Below, one piece after another: positions 1-8,338 of a DNA stretch of 41,775 nucleotides. This DNA comes from Chara braunii (taxonomy: Eukaryota; Streptophyta; Charophyceae; Charales; Characeae). The DNA is taken from positions 425,549 through 467,323 of the forward strand of contig BFEA01000820.1 in assembly GCA_003427395.1 (NCBI GenBank), read 5' to 3'. Under the pieces are notes generated by a model. It did not search any database. It was not told the origin of the DNA and worked only from the letters and a program-made list of their open reading frames with translations. The number at the start of each line of letters is the position of its first letter. Within the stretch, counting starts at the first letter, position 1. Made by a program: the position numbers and the translations under genes.

Positions 1-131
1 CATAGTTTGGTCTAGTTGTGTCTGCGGGGTGACTAAGGGGTCATTAGCCTTGGCCTTGTCATGAAGTGGGGAGGGTATCAATCCCACTTCATCTTGAGTA
101 GAAACGGCTAATACTTCCACTGGCCCTACGT
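1..131 (-). CDS. Element A pol, N-terminal spacer before protease (partial, runs off window)
   Basis: Read on the minus strand in the -1 frame relative to gag, this stretch is open to the window edge. It encodes a segment (…VGLIPSPLHDKAKAND…) closely matching the equivalent part of element B at 11758-11973, which lies just before B's protease. It is therefore the start of pol, reached by frameshifting at 132-138. No catalytic domain is inside the window. In the B copy the same frame carries a TAA where A reads CAA, so A is the better preserved of the two here. The call rests on the paralogous copy; the exact N-terminus of mature protease is unknown. Confidence 0.6.
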
Positions 132-1979
132 GTTTCCCGAGCTAGAAGCCTGGGAGTAGGTTGCCCCCATTTTTGGAGCTACCTTCTGCGTAACCTTAGC
201 GTTCTGGCACTTGTACTGTGAGTGTCCGTACTCCCCGCAGTTTATACAAGCACCACGCGTTCGGCGGTCACGCCACACGTCTTGATCAAGGCCTGCCTTT
301 ACCCACTCAGCCTGCTTGGTCTGATTGGAGGCGGCCTTTCCTTGACCCCTAGGCTGGCCCTTCCCTCGGCCTGCCACCTTAGTCTTAACTACCGCGGCGA
401 GGGTGTTACCCTCAGCTACCTCCTCGCATTCATACTCTGAGTAGTCCATCAGGTCAGAGAGCTCATCAATCTCAGTTTGAGTCCCATCAGACTCAACCAT
501 CATCAACTTCGCCCCCTTCTTCTTCCACTCCTGAGGACTCTTCTTCTTCTTTGAGTCATTCCCTGAGGTGGGTTGAGCATTACCTAGCGTGGCCTCCAAA
601 TCTAAGGCTTTCCTAGACAATGTCTCAAACGAATGGTACTCTACGCGTGCCTCACTGGCTAGTAAGTTCCTCATGTTCTCAGGAAGACATCTAACAAACG
701 TAGTTAAGAGGAACTGATCACTGTAGTTGATGCCTGAAACGAGGATCAGGCTCTCGACGGTAGTCGTAAGCTCTCTAACCGACTTGAACTTGCGTTGGTC
801 GAGTTTGTTAATCGCATCAGTGACCCTTTGAGCCTCCTGGGGGTTATGCCATCGAGCTTCTACCATCTCCATGAACTGGTCTAATGTCAAAGTCTTAGCC
901 CAGTCCGCCACGCGTCGCCTGTATCCGGCCTTCACAACTATACCATCTAACCACTTGGCTGCCTTACCCTCAAGGTAGGATGCAGCAGTAACCACTTCGT
1001 CCTCAAGCAAGGTCCTCTTTGCCTTCACCCAAACCGGGACGGTCCTCAACCATGTGTTGAGTTCCTCGTCCTTTCCCTCGCCTGAGAAGGCAAGAGGTGG
1101 TTTCATTGGGGTCTTGGGATACCATTGACCTTGCGGCTGTCCATATTGTTGAACAGGTTGTTGTGGTGATGTAGCAATCACCACTGGACCCGAAGAAGAA
1201 GATGCAACAGTCTATGCGGTTGCTGCAGACGTACCACTAGGCTGTGTACCAACTTGAACTGGAAAGGGGCCTGACATCGCCGATAACGACAACGGCGATT
1301 GTGCTGGTAGCCTAAATCCTGGCCTTGTCAAAATGTCCAGCATCTGGTCCAAAGTGCTCTGCATGAAATCCAACCTGCTGTCTACGTGCGCATGCAGTGA
1401 CAGGATGTTGTTCCTCAACACTTTCATGGGGTCATTCATTCCAGAGTCGTCCATGCCCTCCAACTCAGCCTTGTCAGCCGCTAACGTTTCAAGCCTGACT
1501 GTTCTACTCTTTATCTATCTTTCTCTATCGGTAGCTTCTTTCAGTTCCTTCTCTAATTGTGCACGGATCCTTTCGACCTGCTAGAGCTCCCTCATCTCCC
1601 TTTCGCGAGGAGCCAACGGGCTGAACTGCGAGCCCGCCATTTGACTTGTAGACTGTCTAGAACCTGATGAATTGGAAGTGCCCGTGGACCCTGTTGGCAT
1701 TCCAAACTGGGGTCCACACGAGAACGCAACTGAAGTTGCAGCGGAGGATGCTGCTGAAGAAGTCATGGCTGCTGCCCTGGCTGCTGCTGCAGCCTGTTCC
1801 CTAGCTGCAACGTTTGCTGCTTCTCTCGATGCTGCGAGAGCACGGGCTCTGCGTTCGGCACGAAGCCGTCTTTCTTCTCCCTCGTCTAGGGTCCTGAACA
1901 CATGCGGGATCCTACTTGATCTTGCACGTGTTAGTCTAGCATCGGCAACTCCCTCCTCGTCGACGTCTGATCCGTTCAT
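126..1979 (-). pseudogene. Ty3/gypsy gag polyprotein, element A (three TAG stops, no frameshift)
   Basis: Gag forms the virus-like particle and binds element RNA. A single 617-codon frame runs from ATG at 1979 to TAG at 126-128. The N-terminal third is Ala/Arg-rich and helical-looking (ERRLRAERRARALAASREAA), then a Ser/Gln/Pro-rich linker, then the retrotransposon gag core (LAFSGEGKDEELNTWL to RKALDLEATLG, translated from about 1100 to 590). A basic KKKKSPQEWKKK patch follows, then one CCHC knuckle (CINCGEYGHSQYKC, about 237-196). Three in-frame stops, all TAG, occur at 1581-1583, 1515-1517 and 1212-1214; the first and last align with glutamine in element B's gag. There is not one indel in 1.85 kb, unusual for a decayed element. 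Copy B (12006-13865) is very similar throughout. Confidence 0.88.
132..138 (-). promoter_or_regulatory. Putative -1 ribosomal frameshift heptamer G_GGA_AAC, element A
   Basis: On the minus strand the gag codons end TCG GGA AAC ACG TAG, so GGGAAAC is in the X_XXY_YYZ register, one codon before the gag stop at 126-128. The -1 frame continues open into pol. A perfect 10-bp inverted repeat (61-70 with 83-92, 12-nt loop) lies 39 nt downstream, further than the usual 5-9 nt spacer, so the stimulatory structure is unproven. Function is inferred; the register and open frame are seen directly. Confidence 0.65.
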
Positions 1980-2098
1980 TAATTAGGCAAACATTGTCTG
2001 CACTAGAATCCCCTAGTGGAATCCTACCGCAGCATGTGTCTGACCGGCACCTAATTTTCTAGAAATGGTTGTGTCCGGCAAGTCCCCTACTGTACCGA
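1980..2098 (-). other. Element A 5' leader (untranslated)
   Basis: These 119 bases are nearly identical to 13866-13983, which join element B's gag to its LTR, so this is A's leader. No tRNA-complementary PBS beginning TGG is recognisable next to the expected LTR end. Homology to B stops at 2098, inside the shared trinucleotide CGA (2096-2098). Confidence 0.6.
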
Positions 2099-3258
2099 TC
2101 AAGTGGCATGTCTACAACATTCACACAGATTGTCTACATAGTCTAAATGCACTTTGACTGGTTCACTTACAGCAGCACAAGATAAAATTGGCTATGGTAG
2201 TATACTTCAGTCCTTCTCTAGTCTGTCTGTGAGGTGTTAGCAGTTTGTCCACCAACTAATCAAGAGTACAAAAGATCATGTAGCAGATGTATGATTGATG
2301 GGTATAGTTGTGTATTCAGTTGAGCACCAATTGGAATCTGCCCTTCCCCTCAATCCAACCATCCGGACAGCATCTTGAGCAAAGTAGTGTTTTCGTGTGT
2401 GTATAGGCCCACCCCTGTGCCCAAGTTGTCACCGAGCAAGCCAGCCCAACCACTCTTATTCACCCTCGTACGACGACGAGCCTTCCTGTCCATGTGATCT
2501 GGCTGATCAGGAGGAATTTATAAAGCGCCCCCATCTCTTCAGAAATTTTTTAACGTCGCAGTTAGGACGACGATCACAGCCAGATTCACAATGAACTCCC
2601 AACCAGAAATATTTAAAGACGGTCTGGTAAGCGTCTGTCATGGGCTGGCACACCCCGGAGGAACTTCTATTAGCGCAGCAAGTGCCAAACAGGACAGCAG
2701 CCATCGCATGCGTGCACTACTCCCTGTGGGTTGGCATGGTGACCGTGACCCAGTGCTTCGACCAGGGCCCTTCAGAGGCACCGCCCTTTCTCCTTCCAGA
2801 TGCTTTCGGGAAGATTGTCGTCTCTCAAGGTAGCGCGCTCACGACACCTCACCNAGGAGAGGACTCTCAAGTTGGACTCACTTCCTCACGGTAAGAAGAG
2901 ATTGGGAAGGTAGATAAGGTAAGGGATCAACATACCTGGAGATAGCTGCCCCCAACCACAGATTTTCTCACCAATTGAGCTGATGTTGCATTTGATGACC
3001 GGTCATGACCTCGGTACCACCCACAACGCAATGCAGTGCCACCTTAGTCCAATGCCACATCAGCATGCTCTCATCATCAATCAAACATTCCGCTGTATCC
3101 CACGGCATACACTGTCGTACCAGCCTTCCGGTGCACCNCTCTCTACCCAGGGCGTGCACCTATAATGGCCTGACGTCACAAGTACCCACTGCGAAGAAGC
3201 ATCGTCAATGCACCAAGTCTGTATAACGCCAGCGTGCCAAAGGTAAGTGGCGATCAAA

Positions 3259-3273
3259 CCAGCTCCGATACCA
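3259..3273 (-). other. Primer binding site (initiator tRNA-Met type), minus strand
   Basis: The minus strand reads TGGTATCGGAGCTGG, one base off the plant initiator tRNA-Met site TGGTATCAGAGC over the first 12 bases. It is the same 15-mer found at 24713-24727 in element E. Three bases upstream (3277) the minus strand ends in TTGCA, the expected CA end of an LTR. This implies a 5' LTR to its right and leader to its left. Confidence 0.6.
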
Positions 3274-3276
3274 AAT

Positions 3277-3879
3277 TGCAAGGAACATGAATATGGACGA
3301 AGCACAGAAATCCAGAATGCAAAATCACACTGAAGTCCAAGTAGTCAAAGCCAAAGCAGATAGCACAATGGAACCGAGTAACCATCCAATTGAGAATGAT
3401 ACAGAAGAATCGTGAGTCAACGTCCATGCCCAACAGGGCAACACCAACAGCATAACACCAAATGTAGCTCTCCCTTGTGAATGGCGCCAGGCGCCCTATC
3501 TACTCTACAACCTATCCTACAACTACAGCAATGAAAGCAACCAGACAACTTGACTACCAGTGAGTGCTGATGTCAACACCAATGCCGACCTCCATCTCCA
3601 CCAGGTACGTGTCCTCTTCCCCACACTCTCCCTTGTTACCCACACAGCGCCCTTCACCTAAGAAGACCACCTTCGCCCTTCACCCTCACTGCACCCTCAT
3701 GCGGCCCGACTATGGCCGCCAGTGCCTTGCATGCAGGCAGCGCCCTACCGCCTAGCGCTAGCCTGCTTGACCTTACCGCAGCGCAGCTCTGCACAGCGCA
3801 GCGCACATGCATCCGCGCAGCGTGCCGCAATGCCAGCATTGGCCAAGATCCCTGCCCACTCGCTCTGCTTGCCTATATG
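3277..3879 (-). repeat. Probable LTR sequence belonging to the PBS at 3259-3273 (outer end undefined)
   Basis: On the plus strand this begins TGCAAGG directly beyond the PBS, matching a 5' LTR in minus orientation. I found no second copy in the window, so the other end and the length are guesses; 3879 is simply where homology to element A's LTR resumes. The right part (about 3600-3879) is GC-rich with repeated GCGCAG-type words and no reading frame I trust. Confidence 0.3.
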
Positions 3880-3883
3880 CGAG

Positions 3884-4327
3884 TGCAGCGTGTGGGCGGC
3901 CTTCCTTCAGCCTGTGACCGGGACCCAGAGGCTGAAGCCAACCCGATACAGTTGGGCCCCGGGGCAATGCAGTTGCGCCTCTTTCATCAAGGCCTGCGGC
4001 CAGATTCAGACAGTGGGCCAATTTCCCTTTGGCATTTTCGGCCTCTATACCCAGCATGCATTGTCGGCCTCACATTCGAGTGCCCAGGGCCTAACAAACT
4101 CAGAGGCCCTGGGCATTTCAGCATTTGCTGAAATCCGAGACTCGGTGCACTCCAACTAACTGGCGTGCTGCAACTGTATGGACTTCACTTCGTGAAATGT
4201 TGGCACAGAGGGCTCTTGTTGATTTGCTGGCCCGCCTTCACTTAGGGCGGACACGAGGCTTGCTGGGGCCTTAGCCCAGAACATGTACATCATGGCAAGG
4301 CCCCTACTTGAGGGCTCAATCCTCACA
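3884..4327 (-). repeat. LTR of the A/B family (444 bp), probably element A's 5' LTR
   Basis: It aligns along its whole length to 13985-14428 (also 444 bp), and its right half to 8094-8301. On the minus strand it begins TGTGAGGATTGAG and ends TGCA, the canonical TG…CA form. It lies upstream of gag A in the same orientation, with the 2099-3879 block between, so it is either A's displaced 5' LTR or a solo LTR. GCGAG occurs just outside both ends (3879-3883 and 4330-4334) but two extra bases on the right make it an imperfect target duplication. Confidence 0.75.
4082..4134. repeat. Two adjacent perfect hairpins inside the A/B LTR
   Basis: Arms 4082-4092 (GCCCAGGGCCT) and 4104-4114 pair perfectly over 11 bp with an 11-nt loop. 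Immediately after, 4115-4123 (ATTTCAGCA) pairs with 4126-4134 around a 2-nt TT loop. Both are conserved in element B's 5' LTR. They may shape RNA ends or polyadenylation; that is inference. The second palindrome is the breakpoint of the truncated LTR at 8094. Confidence 0.7.
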
Positions 4328-5111
4328 TAGCGAGCTTGCTGATCTATTGATCACTCATTAGTAAAGCAAGTAGGACTTCGTAAAATTTCTGAATTTTTTT
4401 ATTTTTTTTTCGTAACAACTATTTAAAAATTTCTGATATTCGCATTTCGTTTTACCTGAAAAATTTTGATATTAGTAGTTCGTTTTTACGTAACAAATAT
4501 CTGAAAATTTCTGATAAATCGCATTTCGTTTTGTCGGAAAATTCCCGATAGTAGCATTTCGTTTTTCTGATATTTCGCATACATAGCTGAAATTTTTGAA
4601 GTTGGTATTTCGTTCTCTAGGCATATTGGGATAACGATAAAAGTGGTCATATTCTCGGAAACTGGAATTATTCTTTTCTGAAAATCAAATTTCCATTCTA
4701 TCTCGCAAATTTTTTTTGAAAACCGAAAGCTTGCAAAGCCTACCAATATTGCGTCAAGCATATTCGGAGGTTGCTATATTCTCAGAAACTAGATTTCGTT
4801 CTTTTCTGAAAATCGCATCTTTACTCCATTTCGCAATTTTTTTATTTTTTTTCAAGATCGCAGTTTTTAAAAGCCGAAACTTTGCGGAACCTAGCCTAGA
4901 TCTCGTTCATAGTACTCTTCGGACATGTCCTACTCATAATAGATCGACAGATATACAAAAAAAAAAAAAAAAGGAAGTAGTCCTCTTTTATTTTTTATTT
5001 TAATTTTTATATGTTGATTAGGGCCGGAGGAAAGTATTGTTGGGTTGTTTGCGTACCTACGTTTTCCCTCCCACCCACCCCTTTGCACGGATTTCCCAGT
5101 TGGCAAAGGGA
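4328..5111. repeat. AT-rich degenerate tandem repeat region, no gene
   Basis: From about 4380 to 5000 composition drops sharply to AT-rich, with recurring words ATTTCGTTTT (4445, 4524, 4556, 4605, 4785 areas) and CTGAAAATTT. It ends in a run of A from about 4956, followed by T-rich sequence. Short frames here are low complexity with no domain. It could be a decayed satellite or an unrelated AT-rich transposon tail; I cannot tell which. Confidence 0.5.
4650..4903 (+). repeat. Diverged tandem duplication, period about 127 bp
   Basis: TATTCTCGGAAACT at 4650 recurs as TATTCTCAGAAACT at 4777. Later landmarks keep the same order: TTCTTTTCTGAAAATC, a TCGCAA-plus-T run, and a CCGAAA…TTGC…CCTA block. 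Copies differ by many substitutions and small indels, so the duplication is old. Confidence 0.55.
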
Positions 5112-5391
5112 CACGTCAGACACAGTGCCACGTACGCAACAGTACCACGTCAGCAGTGCCACGTCAGCAACAGTGACACGTCAGACACAGTGCACACAGT
5201 GACACGTCAGACAGTGACACGTCAGCTGCAGTGCCACGTCAGCAACAGTGACACGTCAGACAAAGTGACACGTCAGCAACAGTGACACGTGAGACAAAGT
5301 GACACGTCAGCAACAGTGACACGTCAGACAAAGTGACACGTCAGACAGTGCCACGTCAGCAGCGCCATGTCAGTCACAGTGCCACTTCAGC
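5112..5391 (+). repeat. ACGTCAG minisatellite (about 16 units of about 17 bp) directly upstream of gag C
   Basis: Units of the form ACACGTCAGACAAAGTG and CCACGTCAGCAACAGTG follow one another to the base before ATG 5392. Each contains an ACGTCA core, the core bound by plant bZIP factors. Units vary mainly in a 3-4 bp insert (ACA versus CAACA), and two types alternate between about 5230 and 5340. Being in the leader or LTR-proximal region of element C it could act as a regulatory array; that is inference. There is no conserved repeat plus unique spacer, so it is not CRISPR. Confidence 0.75.
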
Positions 5392-6995
5392 ATGACGGGC
5401 CCAGCTGTAGGCATGCCAGGCCAACTGGTCAACGAGTCTCTGGCCGACTACAAACGGCGGTTCCAGGCCTAGATCGCTCTGATCGAGGCTGAGGAGCAAC
5501 GCCAGCTGGCAGCCGAGGCTGCCCGCGTACAGGCTGAAGAAGCGGCAGCAGCAGAGAAGCTGCGGCTACAGGCCGACGCAGACGCAGATGCCCAGGCTCG
5601 CCCCAAGGAAGCCCAGGATCTGCTGCAGCAGCATGAGGCCAACAGCATCGACAGACTCAACTTCAGGCACTTTGAACCGAACGGCGACGAGGCAACACCG
5701 GAAGAGCAGCATAAGGAGTTCCTCTCCAAACTCGTGACACGGTTGTTGTATGCTTGCAACTACCAACGGTCCGAGTTGGAGAGACAGAACTAGGAACTGC
5801 AACAGCTGTTCCAGGATCTGAAGCAACAGCACCAGGAGTTGGCGAACCTCCGCTGGATGGTGCAGAGCCACGAGGATGCGACACGGGCACTCAATGCCCG
5901 TGTACTGGAACTGGAACAGGCAGTACCAGGACCAGATGCTGGTGCCTCCAGCAGTGCACCCTCTAGCCGCCAACTGGAGGAACGCGTTGACCACGTAGTG
6001 GCAATGCTCGGCGACATCAGCACCTTCGTTGCGCCGACCACCATCAGCAGCAGTCGACGAACACGGATGGCAATCCAAAGCAATACAAGATGCCAACTTT
6101 TCAACTTGACAGGTTCGACGACTACACGCATCAGGACCCGGTGCTCTGGTGGGAAACATTCACGACGCAACTTCGGATTCTGCCTGTCGCCAAACACGCG
6201 TACATCGGCGCCTTGTTCATGAACTCAAAGGGCGGATGCCGGATCTGGTTGACTCACTTGGCAGCCACCCACGGCGTCGACGTCGCGGATCTGAAGGACA
6301 AGATCACATGGGAAGAGTTGACACGGCTGTGGAAGAAGCGGTTCATCGTCGACGACGCACCAGCACTAGCCATCAACCGTCTCTTCACCATGTCTCAGGG
6401 CAACACAACAACACGGGACTGGCTCACGGAATGGCAGAAGATCGCGGCAGTGCCCGGTCTGGACTTACCATTCACGGATCTACGTCGTGAGTTCTACAAC
6501 AGGTCATGTGCTGCACTGAGCCAGGCACTTGGTGATCGCGAGCAATACACCACCTTCGCTGAGATCATTGATAAGGCAAGGGAGATCATCAAGACCAACA
6601 GGTCGACTGCACACGAGAAGTCAACATGGCAGCCAACCTATGTGGAGAAGGTGAGAACTGGTCCGCGACAGCAGCAATTCGCTGCAGTCCAATCGGACAA
6701 CACTGTGGAAGACCCGACAGCCACCCAAGCGTCACGTGAGGGAGATCAGGTGGCTGCTGTCCAGCCGCGAAGCAGCAACAAACCCCGAGTGAACGGGAAG
6801 GCGAAATCAGCATCGTCGGCCGGAAATGGACAGCCAGCACCACCATGGGTCAAGTTTGGCTTGACCGAGGCCAAGTACAAGTACCGCGGCCGTGACGGCT
6901 GCTGCTACTGGTGCAACAACACCAAGCACAAGACCTCCCTTTGCCAGGATCAGGCCAAGGAGGATGTGCGGCGTCGTCTTAACTCGGGAAACTGA
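5392..6995 (+). pseudogene. Ty3/gypsy gag polyprotein, element C
   Basis: The frame opens at ATG 5392 immediately after the minisatellite. Residues 1 to about 220 are Ala/Glu/Gln-rich with heptad spacing, strongly suggesting a coiled coil (EAEEQRQLAAEAARVQAEEA; ELQQLFQDLKQQHQELANL). From about 6090 the gag core follows (MPTFQLDRFDDYTHQDPVLW to about AREIIKTNRS), then a Gln/Ala/Ser linker and a C-terminal CCHC knuckle (CYWCNNTKHKTSLC, about 6903-6944). Damage: TAG at 5470-5472 and at 5791-5793, both in Gln-rich context, and one single-base frame change near 6050 between coiled coil and core. The 6090-6995 part (301 codons) is intact to TGA 6993-6995. It belongs with the protease that follows in the -1 frame. 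Confidence 0.85.
6986..6992 (+). promoter_or_regulatory. Putative -1 ribosomal frameshift heptamer G_GGA_AAC, element C
   Basis: Gag codons read TCG GGA AAC TGA: the heptamer sits in the correct register and abuts the stop. In the -1 frame the next codons (CTG AGT TGC GCA …) run open through the protease to 8093. The pol frame is closed just upstream by TAA at 6980-6982, so gag and pol overlap by only 13 bases centred on the heptamer. GGGAAAC is a known class of -1 slippery sequence (for example in lentiviral gag-pol). A and B share it. Confidence 0.75.
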
Positions 6996-7004
6996 GTTGC
7001 GCAG

Positions 7005-7060
7005 GAGGTGAGGCGACTCCACCTCTCACTCCGCCAGATTCGGCCGCCTTGCCAGCGGCC
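7005..7060 (+). promoter_or_regulatory. Candidate stimulatory hairpins downstream of the C frameshift site
   Basis: Stem 1: GAGGTG (7005-7010) pairs with CACCTC (7020-7025), 9-nt loop, starting 12 nt after the heptamer. Stem 2: GGCCGC (7042-7047) pairs with GCGGCC (7055-7060), 7-nt loop. Stem 1 is in plausible but slightly long range for stimulating -1 frameshifting. No pseudoknot was worked out. Confidence 0.45.
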
Positions 7061-8093
7061 TCCTACACATCTGGGGAGAATGCGCATGTTGCAAGTCCTC
7101 GGTACACTTACGAGGATTGTGTTGTCCGATTGGTTCCACTGTCGGACCAACCGCTCCACGTGCAACAATTTACTGCATGCTCGGTTTCATCACCATCGGC
7201 AACCGATTCGGCAGCTTCGCCGTCATCTACCGCCGGGGATTCAACGTCATGGTCAAGACTTGAAGAGCTCGACCCGTTGACTTTTGAGGACTTCCAATGG
7301 ATGCCCCTGCCCCGGTCCGGTCGATTGCCGAAACCGCATTGCAATGTGCTCAAAGCACAATTGCGGGATCACTTGCACACTGCAGTACCGACTCCGTTGA
7401 TGGACGCCGGAGTAGAGGTTGTCGACCTTCACGCCTACATTGCGAAGATCGACCGCGAGTTCAAGACGCAACGGTACGACGACATCGACGCACCATTGCT
7501 ATATGTACGCATTCAGATCGGAGAGGCGACCTGCAACACTTTGATTGATTGCGGAGCATCTCGCAAGTACATGAGTCAGGACTTCATGGTACGCGCTGGC
7601 CTTGGCCCACGAGTCCGAAGGAAGTCCCAGCCCACACAAGTCACGTTGGCGGACGGTCACACACACAAGTCAATCGACCGGTGCATTGATGACATCCCAG
7701 TGTTCTTTGCCCCTCACGCAAGTGAGGTCGTGTCCTTTGACATTTTGGACACCAAATTCGACATGATCTTGGGCATGTCATGGCTGCGAAGCGAGGACCA
7801 CCCGGTGAACTTCTACCGTCGCACCGTTCACGTTCATGATCGGAACGGAGTACTAGTCCCATGCACGGTAGCTCCTCCTCACCCTTCAGTCAGCTGTCAA
7901 GTGGTATCTGCCGCAAGCATGCGAGCTTCCATCATCAGAGACGACATGGAGGAGATGGGGGTGTGTTTTCTCCACGCCCTCCCGCCCCATGACGCTTCAT
8001 CGACGGACTCTTCTTCGGATCCACGCATCACCGAGCTTCTCGACGCCTACAGCGACGTGTTCGAAGGCCCACACATAGTAGTACCGGATCCAC

Positions 8094-8301
8094 GCATTTG
8101 CTGAAATCCGAGACTCGGTGCACTCCAACCAACTGGCGTGCTGCAACTGTATGGACCCCTCTTCGAAAAATGTTGGCACAGAGGGCTCTTGTTGATTTGC
8201 TGGCCCGCCTTCATTCAGGGCGGGCACGAGGCTTTCTGGGGCCTTAGCATTGAACATGTACATCATGGCAAGGCCCCCTTCTTGAGGGCTCAATCCTCAC
8301 A
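8094..8301 (-). repeat. 3' LTR of element B, truncated to 208 bp
   Basis: The minus strand starts TGTGAGGATTGAGCC right after the polypurine tract, and matches 4120-4327 and 14220-14428. It stops at GCATTTGCTGAAA, the middle of the ATTTCAGCA/TGCTGAAAT palindrome present in the full LTRs, and joins element C protein-coding sequence. Confidence 0.85.
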
Positions 8302-8316
8302 TTCCATCCCCCTTAG
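8302..8316 (-). other. Polypurine tract of element B
   Basis: The minus strand reads AAGGGGGATGGAA directly before the LTR start TGTGAGG. This purine run is the expected plus-strand primer of reverse transcription and fixes the LTR boundary. Confidence 0.7.
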
Positions 8317-8338
8317 CTTCGACAGTCCGCTGAGATGC

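Larger units (their letters stand above)
2099..3879 (-). mobile_element. Inserted block splitting element A's leader from its LTR; remnant of another minus-strand LTR element
   Basis: Element B shows leader and LTR contiguous through …ACCGAGTGC…; in A the leader stops at CGA (2096-2098) and the LTR side restarts with CGA (3880-3882), so about 1.78 kb lies between with a 3-bp duplication. The block has its own minus-strand PBS (3259-3273) and an LTR-like start at 3277, so at least part is a different LTR element in the same orientation. I find no coding domain in it; short frames here look like noise. Single Ns at 2854 and 3138 mark assembly uncertainty. The outer termini show no inverted repeat or TG/CA ends. 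Confidence 0.45.
6983..8093 (+). pseudogene. Element C pol: protease and start of RT, truncated
   Basis: Open frame from 6983 in the -1 register to gag. After about 120 low-complexity residues comes the aspartic protease: LHAYIAKIDREFKTQRYDD, a beta-strand YVRIQIGEATCNTLI, then DCGAS at the active site (about 7550), where families have D[ST]GA, and further on ILGMSWLRSEDH. The Cys at the second active-site position (also DSGAS in relative D) probably impairs catalysis. After a linker, LLDAYSDVFEG marks the conserved lead-in to RT, as in element D (LLDEFADIFES). The frame then runs into the LTR of element B at 8094 and ends by chance at 8104, so RT, RNase H and integrase are absent. Confidence 0.85.

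Noticed and set aside
3712-4159. Two overlapping plus-strand frames of 139-145 codons
   Set aside because: They straddle the boundary between the inserted block and an LTR, and the LTR part occurs as non-coding repeat elsewhere in the window.
5112-5391. CRISPR-like array
   Set aside because: Units are contiguous degenerate 17-mers without unique spacers, in a eukaryotic retroelement leader.
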